DNA from: Gluconacetobacter johannae
GTDB lineage: Bacteria; Pseudomonadota; Alphaproteobacteria; Acetobacterales; Acetobacteraceae
DNA length: 64,000 bases
Reading direction: 5' to 3'
Assembly: GCF_025994435.1 (NCBI RefSeq)
Contig: NZ_BAQK01000054.1
Span: 110,581 to 174,580 of the forward strand
A program made the position numbers and the translations under genes. Positions 1 to 9,288 of the stretch are shown piece after piece. The notes under the pieces were generated by a model, which was not told the DNA's origin, did no database searches, and saw only the letters and a list, made by a program, of their open reading frames with translations. The first letter of the stretch is position 1, and the number at the start of each line of letters is the position of its first letter.

Positions 1-540
1 GTGGGAATTGGCGACGAACATGTCGACGCCGCTGGCCGATCGCACGTCCCAGTTCCTCAGCCGATGCAGCAGCCAGCGCGCGAACAGGCCTTTCAGGCCG
101 CGCTCCATCCCCCCCTGCCGCAGATAGGCGGCCTGCATGTCCCAGGCATAGCGCATGGGCGAATGGACATAGCTGACGTGGATCTGGTCCGGACCGGTAA
201 TAACCCCCTTGGCCACGGCGTGGTTGCTGGAAATAATCAGATCAAACCCCGCAAGGTCGAGCTGTTCCACCGCGATGGGCATCAGGCCGATATAATTCCG
301 GAACAGCCTCCGCGCGAACGGCAACCGCTGGATGAAGGTGGTCGTGACCTTGCGCCCGGCCAGCATGCCCCGATCGGACGCCGGCATGAAATCGACGATG
401 GCAAACAGTTCCGCCTGTGGAAAAACAAGCAGAAGCTGCTCAACCACCCGCTCGGATCCGGCAAAATGCTCGAGCCATTCGTGAACGATCGCCACCTTCA
501 TGACAGGCGCAACGTTTGGATCAGGCTGCATGATCGTCAT
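1..540 (-). CDS. GT4-family glycosyltransferase, partial (C-terminus outside window)
   Basis: A continuous reading frame of 180 codons runs leftward off the window edge. Only the N-terminal Rossmann half of a GT-B fold is visible. It has the opening beta-strand and loop MKVAIVHEWLEHFAGSERVV, then SSNHAVAKGV and YVHSPMRYAWD, which are typical of family 4 transferases in exopolysaccharide loci (AceC/GumH-like, usually GDP-mannose users; donor not determinable here). It is cytoplasmic and presumably adds a sugar to the polyprenyl-linked repeat unit. The start is either the ATG at 540 or an internal ATG at 501 that begins directly at MKVAIVHE. It lies 47 bases downstream of the export lipoprotein gene, probably in the same leftward transcript. 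Confidence 0.85.
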   Translation of the reverse strand, partial: MTIMQPDPNVAPVMKVAIVHEWLEHFAGSERVVEQLLLVFPQAELFAIVDFMPASDRGMLAGRKVTTTFIQRLPFARRLFRNYIGLMPIAVEQLDLAGFDLIISSNHAVAKGVITGPDQIHVSYVHSPMRYAWDMQAAYLRQGGMERGLKGLFARWLLHRLRNWDVRSASGVDMFVANSH

Positions 541-587
541 GATACACCCCCAATGTCACGTCCGATCGGGTGGCTCTCCGGCGCCGG

Positions 588-1172
588 TCAGAAATGGCGT
601 TCGTAGATCTTGATGACGTCACCCGGCTTGACATAATCATGCGGCGCCAGGCGCCCCACGACTGTATGATCGCCTTCCTGACGCACGACATAGGCCCTTT
701 GTTCCAGGGCGCGATAGGTAAATCCGCCCGCCGCGGCGACCGCCGTCAGCATCGTCATGAAAGGCTGGTAGGGATACTGGCCGGGACGCGCCACCTCGCC
801 CAGAATCGAAACCAGCCTGTACGACGTCACCTCGACCGACACATGGGGTTCGCGCACCATGCGCGCCTTTTCCAGCGCGGCGGCGATCTCGGCCGCGAAC
901 TGGGCCGTCGTCAGCCCTTCGGCCTGCAGCGCGCCGGTCAGGGGGAAGGCGATTTTCCCGTTGCTGTCGACCCGGAAGTCCGAGGTCAACTGGTCCTGTC
1001 CATAGGTGATGACCCTGATCTGGTCATCGACGCCCAGTTTGTACTGGTTCGGATCGTAGGGCGTCAGCGGTTGAAGATCGGCGCCAGGCGAGCACCCGGC
1101 CACGATCGCCACCATGCCGAAAAGGGCAGTCCGGGCGGCGAACCGACGGCGCATGAGACAGGTCGTCAGCAT
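588..1172 (-). CDS. Wza/GumB-like polysaccharide export lipoprotein
   Basis: Predicted outer-membrane polysaccharide export protein of 194 residues. The N-terminus has a lipoprotein signal ending in a lipobox (IVAGC, Cys near residue 24 from the first Met). It is followed by the Poly_export domain (LGVDDQIRVITYGQDQLT, then DSNGKIAFPLTGAL) and a SLBB-type segment (SILGEVARPGQYPYQPFMT). The size matches the short GumB/AceH type rather than the longer E. coli Wza. ATG at 1172 is preceded by GGGAG, and a second possible start is at 1154. It should form the export channel with the Wzc-like protein at 4447-6669. Confidence 0.92.
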   Translation of the reverse strand: MLTTCLMRRRFAARTALFGMVAIVAGCSPGADLQPLTPYDPNQYKLGVDDQIRVITYGQDQLTSDFRVDSNGKIAFPLTGALQAEGLTTAQFAAEIAAALEKARMVREPHVSVEVTSYRLVSILGEVARPGQYPYQPFMTMLTAVAAAGGFTYRALEQRAYVVRQEGDHTVVGRLAPHDYVKPGDVIKIYERHF

Positions 1173-1198
1173 TCTTGGTATGCTCCCGTTTATGAGGG

Positions 1199-2596
1199 CT
1201 AGAGCGAGAAGCGCAGGCCGAGCATGACGGTATGGTCGGGGACGTTCCCCGCTCCTACCGTGTTCAGGCTGGAAAAGATGTAATTGAACGTCCAACCGAT
1301 ATGGCGGGTCATCAGCCATTCCGCCCCGGCCCCGACCGTATAGACCGCCTGGCTCGCCCCCACCTGGGTCAGGACGGTATTGTTCAGGGCTTGCGGCGTC
1401 TGGGAATAATCCGCTTGCTGAAGGCCGGCCTGCGCCGTCAGCACGATATTGCGGCTGAAGGCATGGCGCACCCCGATCTGGGCGGACGTATAGGTAAAGC
1501 CCACGACATTCTCGAAGGCGCTGTCCTCGATTCCATGGCGAACCGTCAGGGTCGCCATCGTCAGCCGCGTCGGGCTCCATGACAGCTCGGCCTCGGCCAT
1601 CGGGGTCGAAATCTGACCGAACAGAGCTGCACGGTACAGCCTGGTCTGATATCCGACCAGCGCGCGGAAACGGATCGGTCCGGACAGGCCGAAATCCATG
1701 CCCACCATTCCCGACGCACCATTCGAATCGCGGGTCGGAAGTCCCGGAGTGCCATCCAGGTACCGGATCTCGATTCCCTGCAGCACAACCAGGATCTGCT
1801 GGCCCGCCGCCACATCATACCGCCCGGTAATGCCCTCGGTAATCACCGCGCGATTGCGGTAGCTCTGGTCGATCTGCACCTCCGACGGCGTGATCTGGTC
1901 GAAATGAAACTGGCTGAGCTGGGCTTCGGGGATGAAGCTGAGACGACCATGGGTCGTAGCCGTGTAGCTGAGCCTGACATTGTCAAACTGGTAAGGCACC
2001 GGCTGGCTCAGCCCGAGGGCGCCAAGGTTCACCGGCGTCTGGACAAGCGACAGATGTGTGTACGCCAAACCAAGCTGGTCGTGCCCGAAATCATGAATAC
2101 CCCCTGCCGCGGCCGTCCAGTTGGTGCGGTTCTGGATGGACTGGGAGACAAAACGATAATCGTCGACACCCAGATCGGCGTGAACCTGGTCGTGCTGCCA
2201 TTGGGCCACGACCGCCGCCCTGCCGCTGGTGACAAAGGCGGCACTGCCGCGCCCGTTCACCAGACGGCTGACATTATTGTCATAGCCACCATTTTCGGTA
2301 GCGCTGGCATCGAAGCGGACGGGTCCGTACCGCAGGCCCTGCGGCGCATAATGTTCAAGTGTGCGTATCTGCTCCGGCTCGGTCGTCAGGTCGCCGAAGC
2401 CCGTCCCCAGGGGGGGGAAATAGGCATCGACGATCTGAGCGGACGCGATATCCGGCAGAAGCAGGGGAACAATGACGATCAGACCCAGGCTGACAGGTAA
2501 GGTTGTGCGCACCGGAAGCCTTGCAATGTGTCGGTTTATTGTTTTCCAGAATTGTATTTTTTTATTGGAAACGCTGTTTCTATGTAGAGAAACCAT
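1199..2596 (-). CDS. outer-membrane beta-barrel protein of EPS locus (BBP2-like)
   Basis: Protein of about 465 residues with an N-terminal signal-anchor or signal peptide (hydrophobic stretch around LGLIVIVPLLL, followed by SAQ). The rest is rich in alternating beta-strands and ends in the aromatic FSL expected of an outer-membrane barrel. It resembles the outer-membrane beta-barrel family that accompanies Wza/GumB in exopolysaccharide loci of acetic acid bacteria and sphingomonads. A role in secretion or assembly of the polymer is inferred from position only. The start is uncertain: ATG at 2596 is used here, but a GTG at 2632 is in frame and neither has a strong ribosome binding site. It is the first gene of the leftward group, divergent from the priming transferase. 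Confidence 0.8.
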   Translation of the reverse strand: MVSLHRNSVSNKKIQFWKTINRHIARLPVRTTLPVSLGLIVIVPLLLPDIASAQIVDAYFPPLGTGFGDLTTEPEQIRTLEHYAPQGLRYGPVRFDASATENGGYDNNVSRLVNGRGSAAFVTSGRAAVVAQWQHDQVHADLGVDDYRFVSQSIQNRTNWTAAAGGIHDFGHDQLGLAYTHLSLVQTPVNLGALGLSQPVPYQFDNVRLSYTATTHGRLSFIPEAQLSQFHFDQITPSEVQIDQSYRNRAVITEGITGRYDVAAGQQILVVLQGIEIRYLDGTPGLPTRDSNGASGMVGMDFGLSGPIRFRALVGYQTRLYRAALFGQISTPMAEAELSWSPTRLTMATLTVRHGIEDSAFENVVGFTYTSAQIGVRHAFSRNIVLTAQAGLQQADYSQTPQALNNTVLTQVGASQAVYTVGAGAEWLMTRHIGWTFNYIFSSLNTVGAGNVPDHTVMLGLRFSL

Positions 2597-2887
2597 ATCC
2601 CGTTTCGCCAGCTTTATTTGCAATCCCGCCACCCCCCGATATCATCACATTATCGTGTTTTCTTGCCCGTCCATGTTCTTAATTTTATTACGAACTGACA
2701 TGAAACTTTAACGAATACCCTGCGTATAGGCCGTTCGGATCACACGATATATATTGATCGCCGTCGAACAATTTAAATAACGCTCAAAAATATGGCCTGG
2801 TTCTGCTATATTTGATATTTTTTTATTTTTTCTCCGTTTTTTTGGAAATTTTTATAATATTTTCATATTTCAATACGGGGATGTATT
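2597..2887. promoter_or_regulatory. AT-rich divergent promoter region of the EPS locus
   Basis: Roughly 290 bases separate the outer-membrane barrel gene (leftward) from the priming transferase (rightward). The stretch 2640-2880 is strongly AT-rich, with long T runs and TATAAT-like words, in an otherwise GC-rich window. It must contain the promoters for both EPS transcripts. I could not fix individual -35/-10 pairs or an operator with confidence. Confidence 0.6.
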
Positions 2888-4372
2888 ATGTCCACGCAGA
2901 CTTCCAGCGTCGTTATTGGAATGCCGAACGCGGCCGCCCGGACAGAAGGCAGCACTATTCCTGCCACCGACGTGCCTCAGCCGCTGATTCCATCGCATGC
3001 CCCGTCTTTTCGTTATTTGTCGATATACGCGCTGATGCTTGGCGACGTGATGGCATTCGCCATCGCGACCGCCACCAGCCACATGATGTCCGTATGGCAC
3101 GTCGCCTCGCACGATCCCATGACCGAATCCCGGGGACTATGGCTGTCCATCTTCATGTTTTTCGGCCTGGTCGTTTATTTTTCAAGGAAGGGTCATTACC
3201 GCGACCGCCTTCCGTTCCTCAGCGAGGTACCGCAGGTCATCGCGGCGGCCGGCGCGGTGCTGGTGGCGACATCGGGGATCTGGTTCCTGTTGTGGCCGAC
3301 GGGCCCGGCCCTGCCGCTGATCGAACAATGGACGCTGTTTTCCATCCTGGCCATTTCATTCCGGCAGGCTGCCAAAAATATCCTGCATTTCTTCGGGGTA
3401 TGGCAGTTGCCGGTTCTGCTGGTCGGAAATCCGGAGACATGCGCCCGCACCGTCGAGGCCTTTTCCAGCGAGCGCCTGCCCGGCCTGCGGTCGGTCGGCT
3501 GCGTCTCGTCGGATACGCTGCTGCGCGTGGCGCCGGCCCATCTGGCGCGCGTCCTGCTGACACGCTACGGCGCGGCGCGTCTGGTCCTGGCGGTCGACGC
3601 CAACGACGATACGGGGCGCGCGGTCATTTCCCGCGTCACGCGCGGACGGGTGCCGTTCTCGCTGGTGCCGCAGATGGTCGGCGTTCCCCTCGAGCACGAA
3701 CGCCTGTGCTATTTCAGCTACGATACCATGATGCTGACGTTCCGCAGCAGCCTGGACCAGCCCTTCCATCGGGCGACGAAAATCGCATTCGACGTCACCG
3801 TGGCGTCCATCCTTCTGCTGCTGACGCTGCCGCTTTTCGTCATACTCTACGTGCTCGTCCGGCTCGACGGGGGATCCGCGACGTTCGGGCATCTTCGTAT
3901 CGGCCGGAACGGGCGCGCCTTCCGGTGCCTCAAATTCCGCTCGATGGCGCAGAATGCCGACCATATCCTGGCGGACCTTCTGGCGCGCGACCCCCAGGCG
4001 GCGGCGGAATGGGCGGCGTCGCGCAAGCTGACGAACGATCCGCGGATCACCGCGATCGGTCACTTCCTTCGCAAGACCAGCCTGGACGAACTGCCGCAGC
4101 TTCTGAACGTTCTGCGCCTGGAAATGAGTCTCGTCGGCCCCCGGCCGATCGTCGAGGCCGAGCAGGACCATTATGGTGACGACATAGAATACTATCAGGC
4201 GATCCGTCCCGGCATCACCGGCCTGTGGCAGGTCAGCGGCCGCAGCGACACGTCCTATCCGCGACGGGTGCAGTTGGACAACTGGTATGTCAGGAACTGG
4301 AGCCTGTGGAACGATGTCGTCATCCTGGCCAAGACCGTGCCCGCCGTCCTGTTCCAGAGCGGCGCGCGCTAG
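2888..4372 (+). CDS. undecaprenyl-phosphate sugar-1-phosphate transferase (GumD/AceA-like)
   Basis: Initiates EPS repeat-unit synthesis by transferring hexose-1-phosphate (glucose in GumD/AceA relatives) to undecaprenyl phosphate in the inner membrane. The 494-residue protein has several N-terminal membrane helices, a CoA-binding-like middle, one further helix near residue 300-320, and the C-terminal bacterial sugar transferase domain. Diagnostic motifs are KFRSM, LRKTSLDELPQLLNVL, MSLVGPRP and RPGITGLWQVSGRS. The ATG at 2888 follows GGGG with 8 bases spacing. It is the first gene of the rightward EPS array and is followed after 74 bases by the Wzc-like gene. Confidence 0.94.
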   Translation: MSTQTSSVVIGMPNAAARTEGSTIPATDVPQPLIPSHAPSFRYLSIYALMLGDVMAFAIATATSHMMSVWHVASHDPMTESRGLWLSIFMFFGLVVYFSRKGHYRDRLPFLSEVPQVIAAAGAVLVATSGIWFLLWPTGPALPLIEQWTLFSILAISFRQAAKNILHFFGVWQLPVLLVGNPETCARTVEAFSSERLPGLRSVGCVSSDTLLRVAPAHLARVLLTRYGAARLVLAVDANDDTGRAVISRVTRGRVPFSLVPQMVGVPLEHERLCYFSYDTMMLTFRSSLDQPFHRATKIAFDVTVASILLLLTLPLFVILYVLVRLDGGSATFGHLRIGRNGRAFRCLKFRSMAQNADHILADLLARDPQAAAEWAASRKLTNDPRITAIGHFLRKTSLDELPQLLNVLRLEMSLVGPRPIVEAEQDHYGDDIEYYQAIRPGITGLWQVSGRSDTSYPRRVQLDNWYVRNWSLWNDVVILAKTVPAVLFQSGAR

Positions 4373-4446
4373 GACCCGCCCCGCACGACGCTTTGACGAT
4401 CCGATCCGTTGACATTCCCTTTTGCCCTGATGCGAAGGACCATGCC

Positions 4447-6669
4447 ATGAACCAGCTCCAGCTCGCGTCACTGAGTGGCCTGCCGGCAGACCGTTCCGGG
4501 GTTCAGCAGGCCTCCCCAACGCAGGTGTTCGGCGCCCTGGGCCGCCATCGTCTGACGGTTGCCCTGATAACCCTGGGGATCAGCCTTCCGGCCGGGTTCG
4601 CAATCGAACAGATGAAGCCGTACTACACTGCGTCGTCCGTTCTGCTGCTGGGAACACGGCAGACGCCGTTCCGGGACCTGCAGGCCACGACCTCGGGCGC
4701 CGATGTCGATATGGTGGCCATCAATACCCAGGTCAGCATCCTCCGCAGCCCGTCGATCGCGACCGCCGTGACAAAGCAGCTTGATCTGGTGGACGATCCC
4801 GAATTCCGGGAAGCGCTTGAGCACGTTCCCCTCAAGGCAAAGATCATGAACGCCCTGTCGACGATGGTGGGCCATCCGCCCCCGCCGGCAAAACCCATAA
4901 CGCCGGCCCAGCGTCTTCAGATCACGGCCCTGATGCTGACCAACATGGTCAATGTCATCAATGACGGACGATCCTACATCATCACCATCACGGCCAAGAC
5001 CGGCGACCCGATCTCCAGCGCGCGAATCGCCAACGCCTATGCCGACGTCTATCTCAATTTCCGGCGCCAGATGAAGGTCGCGGCGACCTGGCGGGCCAAT
5101 GCCCTTCTGGACGACCAGATCGTGCCCCTGCGCGAACGGCTACGCAAGGCGGAGCAGGCGGTCGAGACATTCCGCGAACAGAACGGGCTGATTTCGGCCC
5201 GCATGGAACAGCAGCCCGGCCCCGGCGGCGGTGGCGTGGACATGTCCACCGTCGCCGACCAGCAGCTTATGCAGATGAACCAGGAACTGACCGTCGCGCA
5301 GGGGATTCTGGAGGAAAAGCGCTCGCGCTACATGGAAGTCCGCGAAGCCGCGCGCAACGGCACGCTGGGCAGCCTTCCTGAAGTCGTGGCGGCCCCGCTG
5401 GTCCAGCAGCTCCAGACCCAGCACACCCAGCTCAGCAGCCACGTCGCCACCCTCAGCCAGACCTATCTGGACGGCAATCCCGAACTGAAGGCCGCACAGG
5501 CGGCCGAGGCGCAGGTGCAACGTCAGATCGGCACGGAAACCGCCAGGATCGCCGACAGCGTCGCCAAGGACGTCAGCGCCGCCCAGGCGCGCGTCGCGGC
5601 GCTAAGCCGGGCGGTGGACACCTTGCAGCGCCAGGTCACCAGCGAAAACCAGGCGAATGTCGGCCTGCGCCAGCTGGTCAGCGAGGCCAACGCCGCGCGG
5701 GTCGTCTATCAGGACTATCTGGGACGCTTCGCACAGACATCGACGCAGGCGCAGTTGCAGGAACCCGAGGCCGAACTGATTTCCCACGCCGAGACCCCCC
5801 TGGGCGTCTCCGGGCCGCCGCGCACGCAATACATGGCCATCGCGGCCCTGTTTTCACTGATGCTGGGTACGGGGGCCGCCCTGGTGATCGACCGGATCCG
5901 CAACGGCATCCGCAGCACGTCCCAGCTTGATTCGGTGCCTGGACTGTTCACCCTGGGCCTGGTCCCGGCGTTGAGCGGCGGCCTGGCGCGACATTACCGC
6001 TCGGGCGGGACGTCCTCGGCCTATGTCGAGACCATCGAAGCCATTCGCAGTATCCTGTGCTTCGGCCACAGCCGCTTCCGGGCCAAGGTGGTGCTCGTCA
6101 CGTCGGCCAACCCCGGAGAAGGCAAGACGACCTTCGCCGTGTCCCTGGCCGCCAATACGGGCCGGGACCTGCAGCGCGCGCTGGTCATCGACTGCGACAC
6201 ACGCAATCCTTCGGCTCTTGCGGTCGTGGGCAGGTCGGACCGGCCGGGCGACAACACCCTTCCGCTCAACCCCGCGGCCGGGGGGCTGATGCGCGACGTC
6301 CTGCCGGGGGTCGATATCCTGACCCTTCGCCCCAGGAACGAACGCAATTGCGCGATGGTCTCGCCGCTGGAACTCAGCCGGATCCTGGCGCAGTTCTCGC
6401 CGCACTACGACATGATTATCCTGGATACGCCGCCGGTCCTGGCCTTCCCCGACGCCGCCGTGCTGGCGCAGCAGACCGATGGTGTCGTGATGGTCGTCAA
6501 ATGGGGGCTGACGGCGCCGTCGGCTCTGGCCGAAGGCATGCGGATCCTGCACGCCTACGACGCCCGCGTTCTGGGCGGCGTGCTGACGCAGGTGCCGTCG
6601 CGCGGGCTGGAAGGGTCCGAAAAGCGGCAACTCGGCGTCTACAGCCAGTACGGCCTGCTGACATCGTAG
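4447..6669 (+). CDS. polysaccharide co-polymerase / BY-kinase (Wzc/GumC-like)
   Basis: Controls chain length and export of the polymer together with the Wza-like channel. The 740-residue protein has an N-terminal Wzz domain with a first membrane helix around residues 35-55, a long periplasmic coiled-coil region, and a second helix near residue 460. A cytoplasmic P-loop ATPase follows: Walker A in SANPGEGKTTFAVSLA, A' in ALVIDCDTRNPS, Walker B in MIILDTPPVLAF. The C-terminus carries only two tyrosines (VYSQYG), fewer than the Tyr-rich tail of E. coli Wzc, so autophosphorylation may be limited. ATG at 4447 is preceded by GAAGGA. The frame stays open further upstream, but that part overlaps the end of the preceding gene. 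Confidence 0.92.
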   Translation: MNQLQLASLSGLPADRSGVQQASPTQVFGALGRHRLTVALITLGISLPAGFAIEQMKPYYTASSVLLLGTRQTPFRDLQATTSGADVDMVAINTQVSILRSPSIATAVTKQLDLVDDPEFREALEHVPLKAKIMNALSTMVGHPPPPAKPITPAQRLQITALMLTNMVNVINDGRSYIITITAKTGDPISSARIANAYADVYLNFRRQMKVAATWRANALLDDQIVPLRERLRKAEQAVETFREQNGLISARMEQQPGPGGGGVDMSTVADQQLMQMNQELTVAQGILEEKRSRYMEVREAARNGTLGSLPEVVAAPLVQQLQTQHTQLSSHVATLSQTYLDGNPELKAAQAAEAQVQRQIGTETARIADSVAKDVSAAQARVAALSRAVDTLQRQVTSENQANVGLRQLVSEANAARVVYQDYLGRFAQTSTQAQLQEPEAELISHAETPLGVSGPPRTQYMAIAALFSLMLGTGAALVIDRIRNGIRSTSQLDSVPGLFTLGLVPALSGGLARHYRSGGTSSAYVETIEAIRSILCFGHSRFRAKVVLVTSANPGEGKTTFAVSLAANTGRDLQRALVIDCDTRNPSALAVVGRSDRPGDNTLPLNPAAGGLMRDVLPGVDILTLRPRNERNCAMVSPLELSRILAQFSPHYDMIILDTPPVLAFPDAAVLAQQTDGVVMVVKWGLTAPSALAEGMRILHAYDARVLGGVLTQVPSRGLEGSEKRQLGVYSQYGLLTS

Positions 6670-6733
6670 GGCGGAAGGCATCGGGGCGATGAGCAACCAA
6701 CAGGCGCCCGATAACGGCAGGCCGGAGACCTTC

Positions 6734-7162
6734 ATGCAATCCGCGTCCCCCATCGACCGCCAGGTGACGATCCGCACGGCGTGTCGCGCGACGGTACTGT
6801 GCGGCCTTGCCCTCCTTGCCGCAGCAACATGCCGTCCGGCCGCCGCACAGGACGACCCGGCCGCGGACATGGCGGCCCATCCGGTGCGCCCGCCCACGGT
6901 CATATGGTGCAGCGTCCCGCAAGGGGGCGCCCTGTATGTCAGCGACGTGACCCGGCTCGGCACGGGCTCCTTCATGGCGGCCAGGGCGTATAGCGGACGG
7001 TTCGGCAGGACCGTCAATGCGCGCTACGGCCTGCATCTGGGCCTGGAAGGCAACTATTGCCACCAGTCCGCGAAACGTTCGACCGCCGCCGTGGCCCGCG
7101 CCACCCAGATCAGCCGCATGGCCGCCCAAAACGTCGCGATCGTCAGCGTCGGGGTTTTCTGA
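6734..7162 (+). CDS. small secreted protein of EPS locus, function unknown
   Basis: Encodes 142 residues with a clear Sec signal peptide (hydrophobic core VLCGLALLAAA, then PAAAQ). The mature part of about 100 residues has two Cys and no motif I recognise. The ATG at 6734 has a good GGAG at 6724-6727. An upstream in-frame ATG at 6689 lacks one and would add a long charged leader. It sits between the Wzc-like kinase and a glycosyltransferase, so a periplasmic accessory role in polymer assembly is possible but unproven. Confidence 0.6.
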   Translation: MQSASPIDRQVTIRTACRATVLCGLALLAAATCRPAAAQDDPAADMAAHPVRPPTVIWCSVPQGGALYVSDVTRLGTGSFMAARAYSGRFGRTVNARYGLHLGLEGNYCHQSAKRSTAAVARATQISRMAAQNVAIVSVGVF

Positions 7163-7183
7163 CCTGCCGGAAAGGACATGTAT

Positions 7184-8377
7184 ATGCCGAAGAACGAAGC
7201 TGGGCAGCCCATACGCGCCTTCGTGCAGCTCAGTTATGGCTACGGGGCCACGACGTGGCATCGACGGTGGCAGGATGGGCGCATTCTCGGCCTGAATGAG
7301 GAATATGCCTACGGCTATCTGCGCGCCTCGGAACCCGGGTTTACCGTAACCCAGTCCGAGGACGCCCCGGAAGGGGTTTTCGGGCGTCTCGTCCGCTATG
7401 GCGCGCGCCTGCTTCTGGGCTTCGATTTCGTTCACGCATGGCGGAACCGTGCCGCCATCCTCGGCAGCGACGTCGTCTGGACCCATACCGAATCCCAGTC
7501 CCTGGCGGTCCAGCTGGTCCTGCGCCTGTTTCCCCGCCGCCGGCACCCCCGGACGATCGCGCAAAGCGTCTGGCTGGTGGATCGGTGGCCCACGGAATCG
7601 TGGAAAAATCGCATCATATTCCGCAATCTTCTGTCCCGTGCGGATATCCTGACCTTCCTGTCCCCCTGTAACCTGAACCAGGCCGCCGTGATTTTTCCCG
7701 ATCAGCGTATGGCGCTGATGGAATTCGGCATCCGGATCGACGAGATGATCGTCCGCCCCCCGCGCGACCGGTCCCCCGGCGCGCCGATCCGCGTCCTGTC
7801 CCTGGGAAACGACCGGCACCGCGACTGGAACACCCTGCTGACGGCAACATCCGACCTTCCCTGCACGGTGACCATTGCGACCACCGACCGCGCGGCACGC
7901 CGGATGCTTGCCACGGCGGCGCATGTGACGCTGGCGACGCTGACGAACAATACGGAACTGTTCGATCTGTACGACCAGGCGGACCTGGTCGTCGTGCCGG
8001 TCGGCCCCAACCAGCATGCCTCGGGCATCACGGCCATCCAGGAGGCGACCGCACGCGGGGTACCGGTCATCGCCACCGACGTGGGCGGCCTGCGCCATTA
8101 TTTCGGCGATAACGCGATCCGGTATGTGCCGGTGGGCGATGCGCCGGCACTGGCGCGCGCCATCATCGACCTGGCGGCCGATCCGGCGGCCCAGGCCGCG
8201 ATGCTCGCCCATGCCCAGCAGCGGATGCGCGACTGCCTGAATTCCCGCGCCTACGTCGCGCGGCATGTCGAACTGTCGCGCGACCTGCTGTCGGAAGCCC
8301 GCATCCGCTCGCCGACGTCCCCCTCCCCCGTGCCGCACAGGCACCCGACCGCATACCAGCAGGCTGGAACCGTGTGA
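7184..8377 (+). CDS. glycosyltransferase, GT-B fold (GT4-like)
   Basis: A 397-residue cytoplasmic transferase. The C-terminal domain has the nucleotide-sugar binding pattern of GT4 enzymes: ASGITAIQEATARGVPVIAT with Glu preceding A-x-G-x-P-V, and VGGLRHYF. The N-terminal half contains an acceptor-side region with HTESQSLAV. The ATG at 7184 is preferred because AAAGGA lies 7 bases upstream. The in-frame ATG at 7178 would leave only one base of spacing. Its stop overlaps the next start (TGATG), which suggests translational coupling. Donor and linkage cannot be deduced. Confidence 0.85.
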   Translation: MPKNEAGQPIRAFVQLSYGYGATTWHRRWQDGRILGLNEEYAYGYLRASEPGFTVTQSEDAPEGVFGRLVRYGARLLLGFDFVHAWRNRAAILGSDVVWTHTESQSLAVQLVLRLFPRRRHPRTIAQSVWLVDRWPTESWKNRIIFRNLLSRADILTFLSPCNLNQAAVIFPDQRMALMEFGIRIDEMIVRPPRDRSPGAPIRVLSLGNDRHRDWNTLLTATSDLPCTVTIATTDRAARRMLATAAHVTLATLTNNTELFDLYDQADLVVVPVGPNQHASGITAIQEATARGVPVIATDVGGLRHYFGDNAIRYVPVGDAPALARAIIDLAADPAAQAAMLAHAQQRMRDCLNSRAYVARHVELSRDLLSEARIRSPTSPSPVPHRHPTAYQQAGTV

Positions 8378-9264
8378 TGAAGACACCCCTGACCGTCACG
8401 ATCGCCATCGTCAGTTGCGGTCGTCCTGCCATTCTGCGCGAAACCATCGACGAGCTGCGAAATCAGAGCTATCCCGTGCAACGCATCATCGTCTGCACCC
8501 CCCGTCCGTCCGACGCGGCGGGACTGGTCGAGGCCCGCGACCTCGTTCTGCTCCAGGGCCCAATGGGCGCGCCTCATCAGCGCAATGTCGTGCTGTCCCA
8601 CGCCCAGGACACCGATCTTATTGTCTTCTTCGACGACGATTTCATCCCGGACCGGGATTACCTGCTTCATTGCGTCGAGGCGTTCCAGGCCGACCCGACC
8701 ATTTCCGCCGCCACCGGGCGGGTCCTTGCCGATGGCGCCAAGGGGCCCGGCATTTCGTCGGAAACCGCCCTGGCGATGCTGGCCGATCCCACGATCAACG
8801 ACAGCCCGAACCTGCCGCCGGTCGAGACGGTGTGGAGCAGCTATGGCTGCAACATGACCTTCCGCATGTCGGAAATCCGGCGCCAGGGCCTGCAATTCGA
8901 CGAACGTCTGCCGCTTTATGCCTGGTATGAGGATATTGATTTTTCCCGACGCCTGGGCCGCCAGGGCCGCATCGTGAAGGTCAATGGCGCCAAGGGCATC
9001 CACATGGGCACCAAGACGGGCCGCACCCCCGGCCGGCGCCTGGGATATTCGCAGGTCGCCAACCCGGTCTATCTGGCGCGCAAGGGCACCTTTCCCTGGG
9101 ACCACACATTGCGTAGCGTCGGGCGCAATATCGCGATGAACCTGATCTTCAGCCTGCGGCCCGAACCCTATGTCGATCGTCGGGGCCGGCTCATCGGCAA
9201 CGGGCTGGCCCTTGTCGATTTCCTGCGCGGCCGGATTGCGCCCGAACGCATACTGACGCTGTAG
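8377..9264 (+). CDS. family 2 glycosyltransferase
   Basis: GT-A fold inverting transferase of 295 residues. The N-terminal strand VTIAIVSCGRPAIL binds nucleotide, the metal/donor motif is FFDDDFIPDRD, and the acceptor-site acidic motif is YEDIDFSRRLGRQG. No membrane segments are apparent, so it should act on the cytoplasmic face on the lipid-linked oligosaccharide. The A of its ATG is the last base of the previous stop codon. A GTG immediately before it is also in frame. Confidence 0.9.
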   Translation: MKTPLTVTIAIVSCGRPAILRETIDELRNQSYPVQRIIVCTPRPSDAAGLVEARDLVLLQGPMGAPHQRNVVLSHAQDTDLIVFFDDDFIPDRDYLLHCVEAFQADPTISAATGRVLADGAKGPGISSETALAMLADPTINDSPNLPPVETVWSSYGCNMTFRMSEIRRQGLQFDERLPLYAWYEDIDFSRRLGRQGRIVKVNGAKGIHMGTKTGRTPGRRLGYSQVANPVYLARKGTFPWDHTLRSVGRNIAMNLIFSLRPEPYVDRRGRLIGNGLALVDFLRGRIAPERILTL

Positions 9265-9288
9265 ACACCCCTCTTCGGACGATACGCC

